Part shown: piece by piece, positions 7,978-16,576 of the stretch
Position numbering within the stretch: the first letter of the stretch is position 1
Layout: the number at the start of each line of letters is the position of its first letter
Assembly (NCBI RefSeq): GCF_001570485.1
Contig: NZ_BCTA01000002.1
Location: forward strand, 186,001 to 250,000
DNA from: Mycolicibacterium novocastrense
GTDB lineage: Bacteria; Actinomycetota; Actinomycetes; Mycobacteriales; Mycobacteriaceae
Direction of reading: 5' to 3'
DNA: 64,000 bases
Notes under the pieces: model-generated
Seen by the model: only the letters and a program-made list of their open reading frames with translations
Databases searched by the model: none
Told to the model about the DNA's origin: nothing
Position numbers and translations under genes: made by a program

Positions 7978-9372
7978 TCAGTCGATGACGGCAGCCTCTT
8001 TGCGCTCGGTGATCGGCCTCGCTAGCTCCTGCTCGTCGCAGATTCGCTGCAACTTCTCCAGCGTCTGGTCCAGTCCCGGACCGAGCGGCTTGCTCGGGGT
8101 GAAGGTCGCCGGCAGGTGTTTCATGCCCTGGATGACCCCGATGGTCTCGTAGTGTTCGGTGCCTTCGGGATCGCAGACGTAGTCGGGCATCCGGTCGAGA
8201 ACGGCGGTGACCATCGACTTGAAAACGGTGCGCGCGACGTTTGAACCCACGCAGCGATGCACGCCGATACCGAAGCTGAAGTGCCGGTTGCCTTTTCGAT
8301 CGAGCACCACCTCGTTGGGCTTCTCGAACACCGACGGGTCGCGGTTGGCCATGGCCCAGGAGATCCAGAGCCGCTCGCCCTCCTTGAACCGGATGCCCTC
8401 GACCACTACGTCGTCTGAGAAGGTGCGACCGTCTCCGGGAGCCGGAGTGAAGTAGCGCAGGAACTCTTCGGTGGCGGCATCGAGCAGGGTGGCCCGCTCG
8501 CGGCTGAGCAGTTCGCGCTGGTCGGGATGGTCGGAGAGCCACTCGAGCGAGTGCGCGGTCAGCGCCGTCGTGGTGTCGAACCCGCCGCCGATGATCAGCC
8601 CGAGGTTGCCCAGGATCTCCAGATCGGGTGCCGGTTCGCCGTCGATGCGAAGTTGCAGCAGCGCGTTCACCAGTCCCGGCCGCGGGCTCTCCCGCACCTC
8701 CATCATGGTGTTGATCATGTCGATACCCATCTGCCGGTTCATCTCGGCGACGCGGGCGGCGTCGGGTGAGTGCTCCGGGGTGGACACCGACAGGTGCGCC
8801 GGCTCGCTGTAGACCGGCCACTTCTTGAGCTCTATGCCCATCATCGCCAGCGTGAGGACCGCGGGCACGATGTTGGCCAGGTCGTCGACGAAGTCGATGC
8901 GGCCCGACTCGATCTTCTCATCGAGCGCCGCGCGTACGATCTCGTCGACGAACGGTTTCCAGCGCTTGACCGCCGCGGGGGAGAGATAGGGGTTCAGCAC
9001 TCCGCGGTAAATGCTGTGTTCAGGCTCGTCCATCTCCAAGATGCCGCCGCGGACCACCGTGGCCCTTTGCGCCTTCGGGATTGTGATGCCCTGATATGGT
9101 GTCTCGCCGGTCAGGTCGTGATGATTGGAGACCGCCGGACAGCGCGCGAGTTCGAACACGTGCTTGCTGTCGGCGGCCACCCAGTGCCCGTTGTAGGTGT
9201 CCGTCCACGCTATCGGGCACCGGGACTGCATCTCCTCGGTGATCTTCTCGAACTGCAGCCGGTATTCCGGTGTGTGCCGGTCGAAGTGGTACCTGTTCTT
9301 CTTGCGGTCGTCGTCGGTCGCGACACTCTCATCGGCTCTTCGCGCGAGCGGCTCATCGCTTTCGATAGGCAA
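7978..9372 (-). CDS. Cytochrome P450
   Basis: A 464-residue P450. It has the oxygen-binding I-helix GGGFDTTTA (residues 262-270), ExxR at E303/R306 and the heme loop FSFGIGVHRCVG with ligand Cys374. TTG 9372 is the likely start, with AGGAG seven bases upstream; an ATG nearby is in another frame. The gene follows a 3Fe-4S ferredoxin and two SDRs on the same strand, so electron donor and alcohol-oxidising partners are encoded together. Hydroxylation of a hydrophobic substrate, perhaps the one imported by the adjacent Mce system, is inference. Confidence 0.95.
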   Translation of the reverse strand: MPIESDEPLARRADESVATDDDRKKNRYHFDRHTPEYRLQFEKITEEMQSRCPIAWTDTYNGHWVAADSKHVFELARCPAVSNHHDLTGETPYQGITIPKAQRATVVRGGILEMDEPEHSIYRGVLNPYLSPAAVKRWKPFVDEIVRAALDEKIESGRIDFVDDLANIVPAVLTLAMMGIELKKWPVYSEPAHLSVSTPEHSPDAARVAEMNRQMGIDMINTMMEVRESPRPGLVNALLQLRIDGEPAPDLEILGNLGLIIGGGFDTTTALTAHSLEWLSDHPDQRELLSRERATLLDAATEEFLRYFTPAPGDGRTFSDDVVVEGIRFKEGERLWISWAMANRDPSVFEKPNEVVLDRKGNRHFSFGIGVHRCVGSNVARTVFKSMVTAVLDRMPDYVCDPEGTEHYETIGVIQGMKHLPATFTPSKPLGPGLDQTLEKLQRICDEQELARPITERKEAAVID

Positions 9373-9414
9373 CGCATGTCTCCTATTGCTTCCTTGTCGG
9401 CCTGGGTGCCGACG

Positions 9415-9606
9415 TCATTCGATGACGATGGCCTGTTCCGGACACGAGTGGGCGGCTTCTTTGACCAGCTCCTCCTGGTCGGCCGGCACCTCTTCGGTGA
9501 CCGGTGAGGCATGGCCGTCGACGTCGTCGAGCACGAACATGTCGGGCGCGATCATCGAGCACAGGGTGTGGCCCTGGCAGCGTGTGCCATCTACTGAAAC
9601 CCTCAC
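9415..9606 (-). CDS. 3Fe-4S ferredoxin with His in the cluster motif
   Basis: A 63-residue ferredoxin with cluster residues C10, H13, C16 (CQGHTLC) and C55-P56. The Cys of 4Fe-4S ferredoxins is replaced by His, as known for several mycobacterial ferredoxins paired with P450s; these usually carry a 3Fe-4S cluster. GTG 9606 follows AAGGAG; the open frame extends further upstream without a good start. The P450 gene starts 43 bases downstream, so this is very probably its electron donor. Confidence 0.92.
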   Translation of the reverse strand: MRVSVDGTRCQGHTLCSMIAPDMFVLDDVDGHASPVTEEVPADQEELVKEAAHSCPEQAIVIE

Positions 9607-9625
9607 TGGCAAGTCTCCTTTCGGC

Positions 9626-10486
9626 TCAGTTGTGGTAGTCGTACCACTTGAGGTAGCCGCCGGCGTCGACGCGCAGCTGCGCACCGGTGACGAAGCGCGC
9701 CTCGTCGGAGGCCAGCCACAGCACCGCGTTGCTGATGTCCTCGGGTTCGACCCACGGCACCTTCATGGCCTGCTGGACGTAGAACACCGGCTCGGCGTCC
9801 TTGAGTTCGGGCTTCTCCAGATCGGGCCGGAACGACTTGTACATCGGCTCGCTCTGCAGCATGTTGGTGTTGCAGTTGGTGGGATGCACCACGTTGGCCC
9901 GGATCCCGCGTGGCGCAAGCTCGGTGGCAAGGTCGTGGACGTAGGCCGACAGCGCGCGCTTGGAGTGCACATAGGCCATGCCGCCGGGATCGTTGCCGGG
10001 GTCGTTCTTTTGGTGGGTGTCCATCAGCGCCGCGGTGGAGCCCGTCGCGATGATTGAGGCGCCCTCCTTGAGGTGCAGCAGCGAGACCTGGATGGCGTTG
10101 ATGGTCCCGATCAGGTTGGTGTTGATGACGTCGATCCAGGCCTGCAGCGGCGGCTGGCCTTTCATACCGGCCACCCCCGCCTGCGCAACGACGATGTCCA
10201 GTCCGCCGAGCTGGGCGATACCGTCCTCCAACGCGGTCTTGAGCTGGGTCGCTTCCCGCACATCCGCCTTCGCGGTTACGGCCCGCCGACCGGTCTTCTC
10301 GATCAGTGCGGCGGTTTCCTCGAGGTCCTCCGGAGTGGCCATCGGGTAGCCGATCGTCGAGATGTCCTCGCAAAAGTCGACGGCGATGACGTCGGCGCCT
10401 TCTTCGGCCAGCCGAACCGCGTGGCTGCGACCCTGCCCCCGTGCCGCGCCTGTGACGAATGCGACCTTTCCCTGTACGCGTCCCAC
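9626..10486 (-). CDS. Mycofactocin-type SDR oxidoreductase
   Basis: A 286-residue SDR with the signature of the mycofactocin-coupled subfamily: VAFVTGAARGQGRSHAVRLA near the N-terminus, an acidic loop and YPMATPEDLEETAALIEKTGRRA after the second strand, and YVHSK as catalytic Tyr/Lys. Such enzymes hold NAD tightly and pass electrons to the peptide-derived cofactor mycofactocin. GTG 10486 follows GGAAAGGG. It probably oxidises an alcohol made by the P450, with the ferredoxin gene next downstream. Confidence 0.9.
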   Translation of the reverse strand: MGRVQGKVAFVTGAARGQGRSHAVRLAEEGADVIAVDFCEDISTIGYPMATPEDLEETAALIEKTGRRAVTAKADVREATQLKTALEDGIAQLGGLDIVVAQAGVAGMKGQPPLQAWIDVINTNLIGTINAIQVSLLHLKEGASIIATGSTAALMDTHQKNDPGNDPGGMAYVHSKRALSAYVHDLATELAPRGIRANVVHPTNCNTNMLQSEPMYKSFRPDLEKPELKDAEPVFYVQQAMKVPWVEPEDISNAVLWLASDEARFVTGAQLRVDAGGYLKWYDYHN

Positions 10487-10517
10487 TGGAGATCCCTTTC
10501 CTCTATACCTGGCTCTG

Positions 10518-11216
10518 TTACGTGTTCCGGCCGCCGTTGACGCCCAAGATCTGTCCGGTGATGTAACCGGCCTCCTCGGACACCAAGAACGCGCACGCGG
10601 CCGCGATGTCCTCGGGCCTGCCGATCCTGCGCACCGGTGTCGAGTCGATGTTCTTCTGCACCACCAGATAGCCGCGCTCCTCGGATTTACGCAGCATCGG
10701 GGTGTCGATGAACCCCGGAGGAACGGCGTTGACGGTGATACCGCTCGGGCCGTACTCCAGAGCAAGGGACTTGGTCAGCCCGTTGACAGCCGACTTCGCG
10801 GCGACGTACGCCGACATGAACGGCTGGCCGGAATGCGTACTCGACGACGAGATGTTCACGATGCGGCCCCAACCCGCCTCGACCATGTCAGGCAGCACCG
10901 CCTGAACGCAGTGGAAGACGCCGTTGAGGTTGACGTCGATGACGCGCTGCCAGTCCTCGAACTTCAAGTCGGTGAACCGCTTGAACTTCTCCAGACCGGC
11001 CGCGTTCACCAGAACCGTCACCGGACCGAGTTGAGCGCGGATCGCGTTCAGCGCATCCTCGACCTGAGCCCGGTCGGTCACGTCGGCGGTGAAGGCGAAC
11101 TCGGCGTCCGACGGGTTGATGTCGAGTGTGGCCACATGAATGCCGTCGGCGCGCAAGCGGTGCGCGACGGCCAATCCGATGCCGGAACCACCCCCGGTCA
11201 CGACGGCGTTCTTCAT
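10518..11216 (-). CDS. Short-chain dehydrogenase/reductase
   Basis: A 232-residue SDR: TGGGSGIG (residues 7-14), NAAG, NISSSSTHSGQPFMSAYVAAKSA holding the catalytic Ser, Tyr and Lys, and a C-terminal TGQILGVNGGRNT. It is the first gene of the minus-strand SDR-SDR-ferredoxin-P450 cassette; the next gene starts 31 bases downstream. The ATG has only a weak ribosome site of its own, but an eight-codon ORF with a better one ends on it (see 11213-11239). Its reaction is probably oxidation of an alcohol; the substrate is unknown. Confidence 0.9.
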   Translation of the reverse strand: MKNAVVTGGGSGIGLAVAHRLRADGIHVATLDINPSDAEFAFTADVTDRAQVEDALNAIRAQLGPVTVLVNAAGLEKFKRFTDLKFEDWQRVIDVNLNGVFHCVQAVLPDMVEAGWGRIVNISSSSTHSGQPFMSAYVAAKSAVNGLTKSLALEYGPSGITVNAVPPGFIDTPMLRKSEERGYLVVQKNIDSTPVRRIGRPEDIAAACAFLVSEEAGYITGQILGVNGGRNT

Positions 11217-11239
11217 GCCCTCGCGTTGGCCTTCGTCAT
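11213..11239 (-). other. Eight-codon leader ORF overlapping the SDR start
   Basis: Reading from ATG 11239 gives MTKANARA and stop; the stop overlaps the SDR start as ATGA. The leader has AGGAG close upstream, whereas the SDR start has only GCGAGGG. Ribosomes finishing the leader could re-initiate on the SDR. No run of one amino acid suggests attenuation. Confidence 0.4.
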
Positions 11240-11287
11240 GTCGCTCCTCGCTGGCGCGGCGCTATCAAGAATCGTCCTTCCGATTAT

Positions 11288-11302
11288 GAGAACCGTACTC
11301 TC
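11288..11302. promoter_or_regulatory. GAGAAY-N3-RTTCTC-type operator candidate
   Basis: GAGAAC, three bases, then ACTCTC, a slightly imperfect copy of the motif at 36260-36274. It lies 72 bases upstream of the SDR ATG (minus strand) in the divergent region facing the aldehyde dehydrogenase/mce operon. A further weak copy (GAGAAT, N3, GTTTCC) lies at 11453-11467, close to the aldehyde dehydrogenase start. Confidence 0.4.
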
Positions 11303-11427
11303 GCGTACTGCACTCTAGCAAGACGCAAAGGCTCCGCTGTTCGCAGTGGTGAGACGTTCGACGGATGAGTGTCGCACCGCAATCCCCAGGCAGTCGAAGT
11401 CCTCACCATTTTCTTGAGTTCTCCCTT

Positions 11428-11446
11428 GGCGAATGTATGATTCGCC
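11428..11446. promoter_or_regulatory. 19-bp perfect palindrome upstream of the mce/catabolic operon
   Basis: GGCGAAT, five bases (GTATG), ATTCGCC: seven-base arms with no mismatch, ending about 57 bases before the aldehyde dehydrogenase start. Size and symmetry fit a dimeric repressor site (TetR or GntR type). No regulator gene is adjacent; the nearest TetR gene is at 29125. Confidence 0.55.
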
Positions 11447-11502
11447 GGTGATGAGAATGAAGTTTCCATCACTAGCGACCACGGCAACCATTGCTGAGGA
11501 GG

Positions 11503-13011
11503 ATGATGCAGGAAGCGACCACCATCTCGGAGCCAGCCGCAACCGAAACTCCGACACACGGTGTGCAGCGGCGGTTGCTGATCGGCGGCGAGCTGCTCGA
11601 GACCTCTCGTTCGTTTCCTTCCGTCAATCCAGCGACCGGCGACGTGCTCGGTTATGCGCCGGATGCCACGGTCGCCGATGCCGAAGCGGCGGTCGCGGCC
11701 GCGCGCCGGGCGTTCGACCAGACCACCTGGTCGACCAACACCGAGTTGCGCATCCGCTGCCTCGAACAATTCCACCGCGCACTGGTCGACCACCGCGATG
11801 AGCTGGCCGCGCTGACCATCGCCGAGGTCGGCGCCACCGAGGCCTTGTGCCAAGGGGCGCAGCTCGACCAGCCGATCGAGATCGTCCGTTATTACGCCGA
11901 GCTGCTGAAGACCTATCCGATGACCGAGGATCTCGGGAACATCGAGGCCCGGGGGAAGCAGCACCACCGCTGGGTGGAGAAGGAGGCCGGCGGGGTGGTC
12001 GCGGCCATCATCGCCTACAACTACCCGAACCAGTTGGCGCTGGCGAAGCTCGCGCCGGCGCTGGCCGCCGGGTGCACGGTGGTCCTCAAGTCGGCACCGG
12101 ACACCCCGCTGGTCACGCTCGCACTCGGTGAGTTGATCGCGCTGCACACCGATATCCCGGCCGGGGTCGTCAACGTGCTCAGCGGAGCCGATCCCGAGGT
12201 TGGCGCCGCGATGACCACCAGTTCCGACGTCGACATGGTGACCTTCACCGGTTCGACCCCCACGGGACGGCGGATCATGGCTGCCGCCAGCGACACGTTG
12301 AAGAAGGTTTTCCTAGAGTTGGGCGGTAAGTCGGCGGCGATCGTCGTCGACGACGCCGACTTCGGTACCGCGGCACTGTTCAGTGCGTTCAGCATGGTCA
12401 CGCACGCCGGCCAGGGGTGTGCGCTGACGTCGCGGCTGCTGGTGCCCCGCGCACACCACGACGAGATCGTCGAGATGGTCAAGAACAACTTCGGCCTGGT
12501 GCGGTACGGCGACCCCGCCGATCCCGGCACGTACATGGGACCGCTGATCAGCGAGAGGCAGCGCGACAAGGTCGACGGCATGGTGAAGCGCGCCGTTGAG
12601 GCCGGCGCCACGCTGGTCACCGGCGGCGAGAAGGTAGACCCCGGCTACTTCTATACGCCGACGCTGTTGACCGGCGTTGACCCAGACAGCGAGATCGCCC
12701 AGGAGGAGGTGTTCGGCCCGGTGCTCGTGGTGATCGCCTACGACGACGATGACGATGCGGTGAGGATCGCCAACAACTCCATCTACGGGCTCTCCGGGGC
12801 GGTGTTCGGAAGCCAGGAGCGCGCCCTGGCCGTCGCCCGGCGAATCCGCACGGGCACGTTCTCCATCAACGGCGGCAACTACTTCAGCCCGGACAGCCCG
12901 TTCGGCGGATACAAGCAGTCGGGCATCGGTCGTGAGATGGGCACCGCCGGTCTCGAGGAGTTCCTCGAGTCGAAGACCTACGCGACGGTTGTCACGGAGG
13001 AGTCAGCATGA
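11503..13011 (+). CDS. Aldehyde dehydrogenase
   Basis: About 502 residues of the NAD(P)-dependent aldehyde dehydrogenase family. It shows AYNYPNQLALAKLAPALAAG, the Rossmann FTGSTPTGRRI, catalytic Glu in FLELGGKSAAIV and catalytic Cys at about residue 306 (HAGQGCALTS). Two ATGs (11503, 11506) follow GAGGAGG almost without spacing and TTG 11491 is a third option, so the start is uncertain by a few codons. It is the first gene of the string that runs into yrbE/mce; its stop overlaps the CoA-transferase ATG. Oxidation of an aldehyde to an acid before CoA loading is the likely role. Confidence 0.93.
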   Translation: MMQEATTISEPAATETPTHGVQRRLLIGGELLETSRSFPSVNPATGDVLGYAPDATVADAEAAVAAARRAFDQTTWSTNTELRIRCLEQFHRALVDHRDELAALTIAEVGATEALCQGAQLDQPIEIVRYYAELLKTYPMTEDLGNIEARGKQHHRWVEKEAGGVVAAIIAYNYPNQLALAKLAPALAAGCTVVLKSAPDTPLVTLALGELIALHTDIPAGVVNVLSGADPEVGAAMTTSSDVDMVTFTGSTPTGRRIMAAASDTLKKVFLELGGKSAAIVVDDADFGTAALFSAFSMVTHAGQGCALTSRLLVPRAHHDEIVEMVKNNFGLVRYGDPADPGTYMGPLISERQRDKVDGMVKRAVEAGATLVTGGEKVDPGYFYTPTLLTGVDPDSEIAQEEVFGPVLVVIAYDDDDDAVRIANNSIYGLSGAVFGSQERALAVARRIRTGTFSINGGNYFSPDSPFGGYKQSGIGREMGTAGLEEFLESKTYATVVTEESA

Positions 13012-14216
13012 GCAGGCCGCTGGACGGTATCCGGGTCCTCGAGGTCGCGATGTACGGGTTCGTTCCCTCGGCGGGTGCCGTGCTGCGCGAGTGGGGCGCC
13101 GATGTGATCAAGGTCGAGCACGCGGTCACCGGTGATCCGCAGCGTGGGCTGCGTCAAACGGGCTTGTTGCGCGTCGAGGGCGACCCCAACCCGAACATCG
13201 AGCACGCGAACCGCGGCAAACGCAGCATCGGCCTGGACATGTCGGTCCCCGAGGGCAAAGAGGTGCTGCTGGAACTGGCCCGCCGCGCCGACGTCTTCCT
13301 GACCAGTTTCCTGCCGGGCCACCGCCAGAAATTCGGCATCGATGTCGACGACATCCGTGCGGTGAACCCGAACATCGTCTACGCCCGGGGCAGTGCGTTG
13401 GGGCCGCGGGGCGAGGAGTCGGTCAAGGGCGGCTATGACATGACCGCGTTCTGGTGCCGCGCGGGGACCGCAGCCACCATCACCCCGCCCGGTACGCCCG
13501 GGATGGTCGGACCGCCCGGGCCGGCCTACGGCGACACCATCTCCGGCACGAACCTGGCAGGCGGGATCGCCGCGGCGCTGCTCAAGCGCGAGCGCACCGG
13601 CGAGGCACCGGTGGTCGACGTGTCGCTGCTCGGCAGTGGTCTGTGGTCGTTGGGCCACACCGTCGCGCTGACCAGACACCTCGGCCAGCGGATGGAGGCG
13701 TTTCCGCCCGGCGTGCACGGCTCACCGATCAATCCGCTCGTCGGGCTGTATCCGACGGCCGACGATCGCTACATCTCGTTCGTGATGATGCAACCGACCA
13801 AGTTCTGGGCGGACGTCTGCAAGCACATGGACCTTGACGACCTCGCCGACGATCCCCGGTTCGCGACCGTGGAGTCGATCGCCGAGAACACCGAGGCCGC
13901 CGCGGAAATTCTCAAGGAAGCGATGTCCAAGCGACCGCTCGCCGAATGGAATGAGCGGTTCTCGACGCTGTTGGGTCCATGGGCGCCGGTGCAGGACACC
14001 CTTCAGGCCGCTGAGGACGCGCAGATCCGCGCCAACGAGTACATGGTGCAGGCCGGGGAACTCGAGTTGGTCGCGAACCCGGTGCAATTCGATGTCACGG
14101 CACCCCAAACCGGTCCCGCTCCGGGCTTCGCTGAGCAAACTGACGAGATATTGCTGGAAATCGGCTTGGATTGGGACCGCATCATCGAGCTCAAGACGGC
14201 CGGCGCCGCCACCTAG
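13008..14216 (+). CDS. Class III (CaiB/BaiF-type) CoA-transferase
   Basis: A 402-residue CoA-transferase: RPLDGIRVLEVAMYGFVPSAGAVLREWGADVIKVE at the N-terminus, ANRGKRSIGLDM, and the catalytic Asp probably at D144 (GGYDMTAFW). ATGA overlap with the aldehyde dehydrogenase shows translational coupling. It should load a carboxylic acid with CoA from another thioester without ATP, the logical step after the dehydrogenase and before the thiolase. Related proteins also include racemases such as Mcr, so the exact reaction is open. Confidence 0.9.
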   Translation: MSRPLDGIRVLEVAMYGFVPSAGAVLREWGADVIKVEHAVTGDPQRGLRQTGLLRVEGDPNPNIEHANRGKRSIGLDMSVPEGKEVLLELARRADVFLTSFLPGHRQKFGIDVDDIRAVNPNIVYARGSALGPRGEESVKGGYDMTAFWCRAGTAATITPPGTPGMVGPPGPAYGDTISGTNLAGGIAAALLKRERTGEAPVVDVSLLGSGLWSLGHTVALTRHLGQRMEAFPPGVHGSPINPLVGLYPTADDRYISFVMMQPTKFWADVCKHMDLDDLADDPRFATVESIAENTEAAAEILKEAMSKRPLAEWNERFSTLLGPWAPVQDTLQAAEDAQIRANEYMVQAGELELVANPVQFDVTAPQTGPAPGFAEQTDEILLEIGLDWDRIIELKTAGAAT

Positions 14217-14234
14217 GTTCGGAAGAGAGTCCCG

Positions 14235-15410
14235 ATGCCCTACGTCGCGTCCATCGGTACGTACCTGCCGTGCTGGGGGGACCCCCAGCACCGCGTGCCC
14301 GGCGATGACGAGGACGCCGTCACCCTTGCCGTGGAGGCGGGCCGCGCGGCACTGATCGCCAGCGGCGCGGTGGAACGCGTCGTGCTGGTCAGTCGGGACC
14401 TGCCGCTGCTCGACAGTAGTAACGCCGCGGTGCTGCTCGCCGGTCTCGGGCTCGATCCGGAACTCGAGGTCGACGAGCGGCTCGGCGGGGCACCCGCGAC
14501 ACTCGACGCGGTCAGCTCGGCCAGGCCGCGAACGCTGATCATCGGGACCGATCTGGAACCCGCGGGCGCGGCCGCGATCCTGACCGCCGAACGTGGACTG
14601 CAGGTCCGGACGGCGGCGCGGGTGGCGCGGAGCCTGCCGGTGCGCACGCGCAAGGCCACCGGCGACGTGCACGACTACGGCGATCCCCGGCTGCTGCACG
14701 AGCGAGGACTGATCGCCTCGTTGGAAGCGGCGTGGCTCGATACCCCGGCCGCCGTGGCCGGGGTGGATCACGCTCGCGCAAGCGAACTCACCCTCGGCGA
14801 CCCGCTCCCGTTGCCGACCATCGGCGCAAGCTCGGGGTTGTTCGCACTGGCCGGGATGGCCGGGCGGGCAACCACCGGACCCCTGGTAGCCGTCGAGCAG
14901 GCCAGCCTGTCGGGTATCACGGTCATCGGCGGTGTCGCCGAGCTGCACCGGCGCGAGCCGGCGCCCCGTCCACTACCCGAGGGGACGGTCGTCGGCGATG
15001 CCGAGATTCCCATCTCCCTGGCGGCCTACGAACGTGCCTTCGAAGCCAAAGTGCGTTGGGAGGCAGGCCGTTTCACCGATTCCGACGAACTGGACTTCCC
15101 GCCCCGATACCGGGTGGCCGAGGACGGCACGCTGTCGACCGGATATGAACTCATTCCGTTGCCGCGCACCGCAACGGTGTACACCGAGACGACGGTGAAC
15201 ATTCCGGTGCCGGGCCTGCGTTCGCCGTACTCGCTGGTGATCGTCGAGCTCGACGGCGTCGGGGTGCGCGCACTGGTGAAGGTCACCGGTGCCGAGCCGG
15301 GATCGGTGGACATCGGCACCCGCGGGCGGCTGGCGCTGCGCAGGGTCGCGGTGCGGTCCGGTGTCCCGGACTACGGCTACATGTTCGAGCCGGAAGCGGT
15401 GGCGGCATGA
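14235..15410 (+). CDS. HMG-CoA-synthase-like protein fused to an OB-fold (DUF35-like) domain
   Basis: 391 residues. The N-terminal ~270 residues follow the thiolase/HMG-CoA synthase fold (VASIGTYLPCWG, then alternating Ala/Leu-rich strands). I see no active-site Cys in the expected place. The last ~90 residues form an OB-fold of the DUF35 type (PRTATVYTETTVNIPVPGLRSPYSLVIVEL...GTRGRLALRRV). The four zinc-ribbon Cys usual before this domain are absent. ATGA overlap with the following thiolase suggests the two form a complex, as in the archaeal thiolase/HMG-CoA synthase/DUF35 assembly. It is probably a structural or substrate-channelling subunit; enzymatic activity is doubtful. Confidence 0.7.
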   Translation: MPYVASIGTYLPCWGDPQHRVPGDDEDAVTLAVEAGRAALIASGAVERVVLVSRDLPLLDSSNAAVLLAGLGLDPELEVDERLGGAPATLDAVSSARPRTLIIGTDLEPAGAAAILTAERGLQVRTAARVARSLPVRTRKATGDVHDYGDPRLLHERGLIASLEAAWLDTPAAVAGVDHARASELTLGDPLPLPTIGASSGLFALAGMAGRATTGPLVAVEQASLSGITVIGGVAELHRREPAPRPLPEGTVVGDAEIPISLAAYERAFEAKVRWEAGRFTDSDELDFPPRYRVAEDGTLSTGYELIPLPRTATVYTETTVNIPVPGLRSPYSLVIVELDGVGVRALVKVTGAEPGSVDIGTRGRLALRRVAVRSGVPDYGYMFEPEAVAA

Positions 15411-16576
15411 GACGTGTGGCCATCGTCGGCGCCGGAATGACCGCGTTCGGCGAACATTTCGCGCTGGGGTTGAAAGACCTGCTGCCGATGGCGTTCTCCG
15501 AGTGCGCGGCCAGCGTGGACAAGGGGTTGAAGAAGTCGGATCTGCAGGGTGCCTGGTTCGGCGCGATGGGTACCGCCGACGGGTTCCCGGCGGGCATCCT
15601 GGCCGACAGCCTCGGGCTGCCGGACCTGCCCGTCACTCGCATCGAGAACTCCTGTGCCACAGGCAACGATGCGATACGCAACGCGTTGTTTGGCATCGCC
15701 TCGGGGGCCTTCGACGTCGCGTTGGTGATGGGCGCCGACAAGCTGCGCGACACCACGTCGCGCGACATGCTGTGGAAATGGGAGGCGATGGCCCGCGACA
15801 TGGCGTGGGATTACCCGCTCGGGGTGGTCTCGCCCGCCGGGTTCGCGCTGCACGTCCGTCGGTACCTGCACGAGTCGCCCGCGACCCGCGAACACCTGGC
15901 GATGGTGGCGGTGAAAAATCACCGCCACGGCGTCAAAAACCCCAAGGCTCGACTGCGGTTCGAGATCACGATGGAGCAGGCACTGGAAGCGCCGATCGTT
16001 GTCACGCCATTCGGTGTCTACGACTGTGCGCCGCAGAGTGATGGCGCGGCCGCCCTCGTACTCGCGGCAGAAGACGTCGTCGACCGGTTCACGAACCGTC
16101 CGGTCTGGGTCCGCGGCGTCGGCCTCGGCCTCGACTCAGTGATGCACCAACACAAGGGCGACATGACAACATTCCCCGCGACGACGCGTGCCGCCAAACA
16201 GGCTTTTGGGATGGCCGGTCTTGTTTCTAGCGATGTGGATGTTGCTGAAGTTCACGATTTCTTCACGGGAATCGAGCTGATCAGCTATGAAGATCTAGGA
16301 TTCGCCGAACGGCGCGGGGGCCACAAACTCGTCGAAGCGGAGGTTACGACTATCGGCGGAGGTTTGCCGGTGAACCCCAGTGGGGGGCTCAAGGCCAAGG
16401 GTCACCCGCCCGGCGCAACGGGTGTGGCACAGTGTGTGGAACTGTTCGACCAGCTTCGCGGTGAAGCCGTCAATCAGGTTGACGGTGCTCGGATCGGACT
16501 AGCCCACAATATCGGTGGACCGACGGCGGTTTCCGCCGTCACGATCCTGGAGGGATCAGTCAATGGCGCGCGGTAG
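15407..16576 (+). CDS. Thiolase (acetyl-CoA acetyltransferase, SCP-x/lipid-transfer type)
   Basis: A 389-residue thiolase with nucleophile C83 (IENSCATGND), H283 in EVHDFF and H333 in GGLKAKGHPPGATG. The second cysteine of classical thiolases is replaced (NIGGPTAVSAV), as in the SCP-x/Ltp-like subfamily. It overlaps the OB-fold partner upstream and shares its last 14 bases with yrbEA downstream. It likely removes acetyl- or propionyl-CoA from the compound imported by the Mce system. Confidence 0.92.
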   Translation: MRRVAIVGAGMTAFGEHFALGLKDLLPMAFSECAASVDKGLKKSDLQGAWFGAMGTADGFPAGILADSLGLPDLPVTRIENSCATGNDAIRNALFGIASGAFDVALVMGADKLRDTTSRDMLWKWEAMARDMAWDYPLGVVSPAGFALHVRRYLHESPATREHLAMVAVKNHRHGVKNPKARLRFEITMEQALEAPIVVTPFGVYDCAPQSDGAAALVLAAEDVVDRFTNRPVWVRGVGLGLDSVMHQHKGDMTTFPATTRAAKQAFGMAGLVSSDVDVAEVHDFFTGIELISYEDLGFAERRGGHKLVEAEVTTIGGGLPVNPSGGLKAKGHPPGATGVAQCVELFDQLRGEAVNQVDGARIGLAHNIGGPTAVSAVTILEGSVNGAR

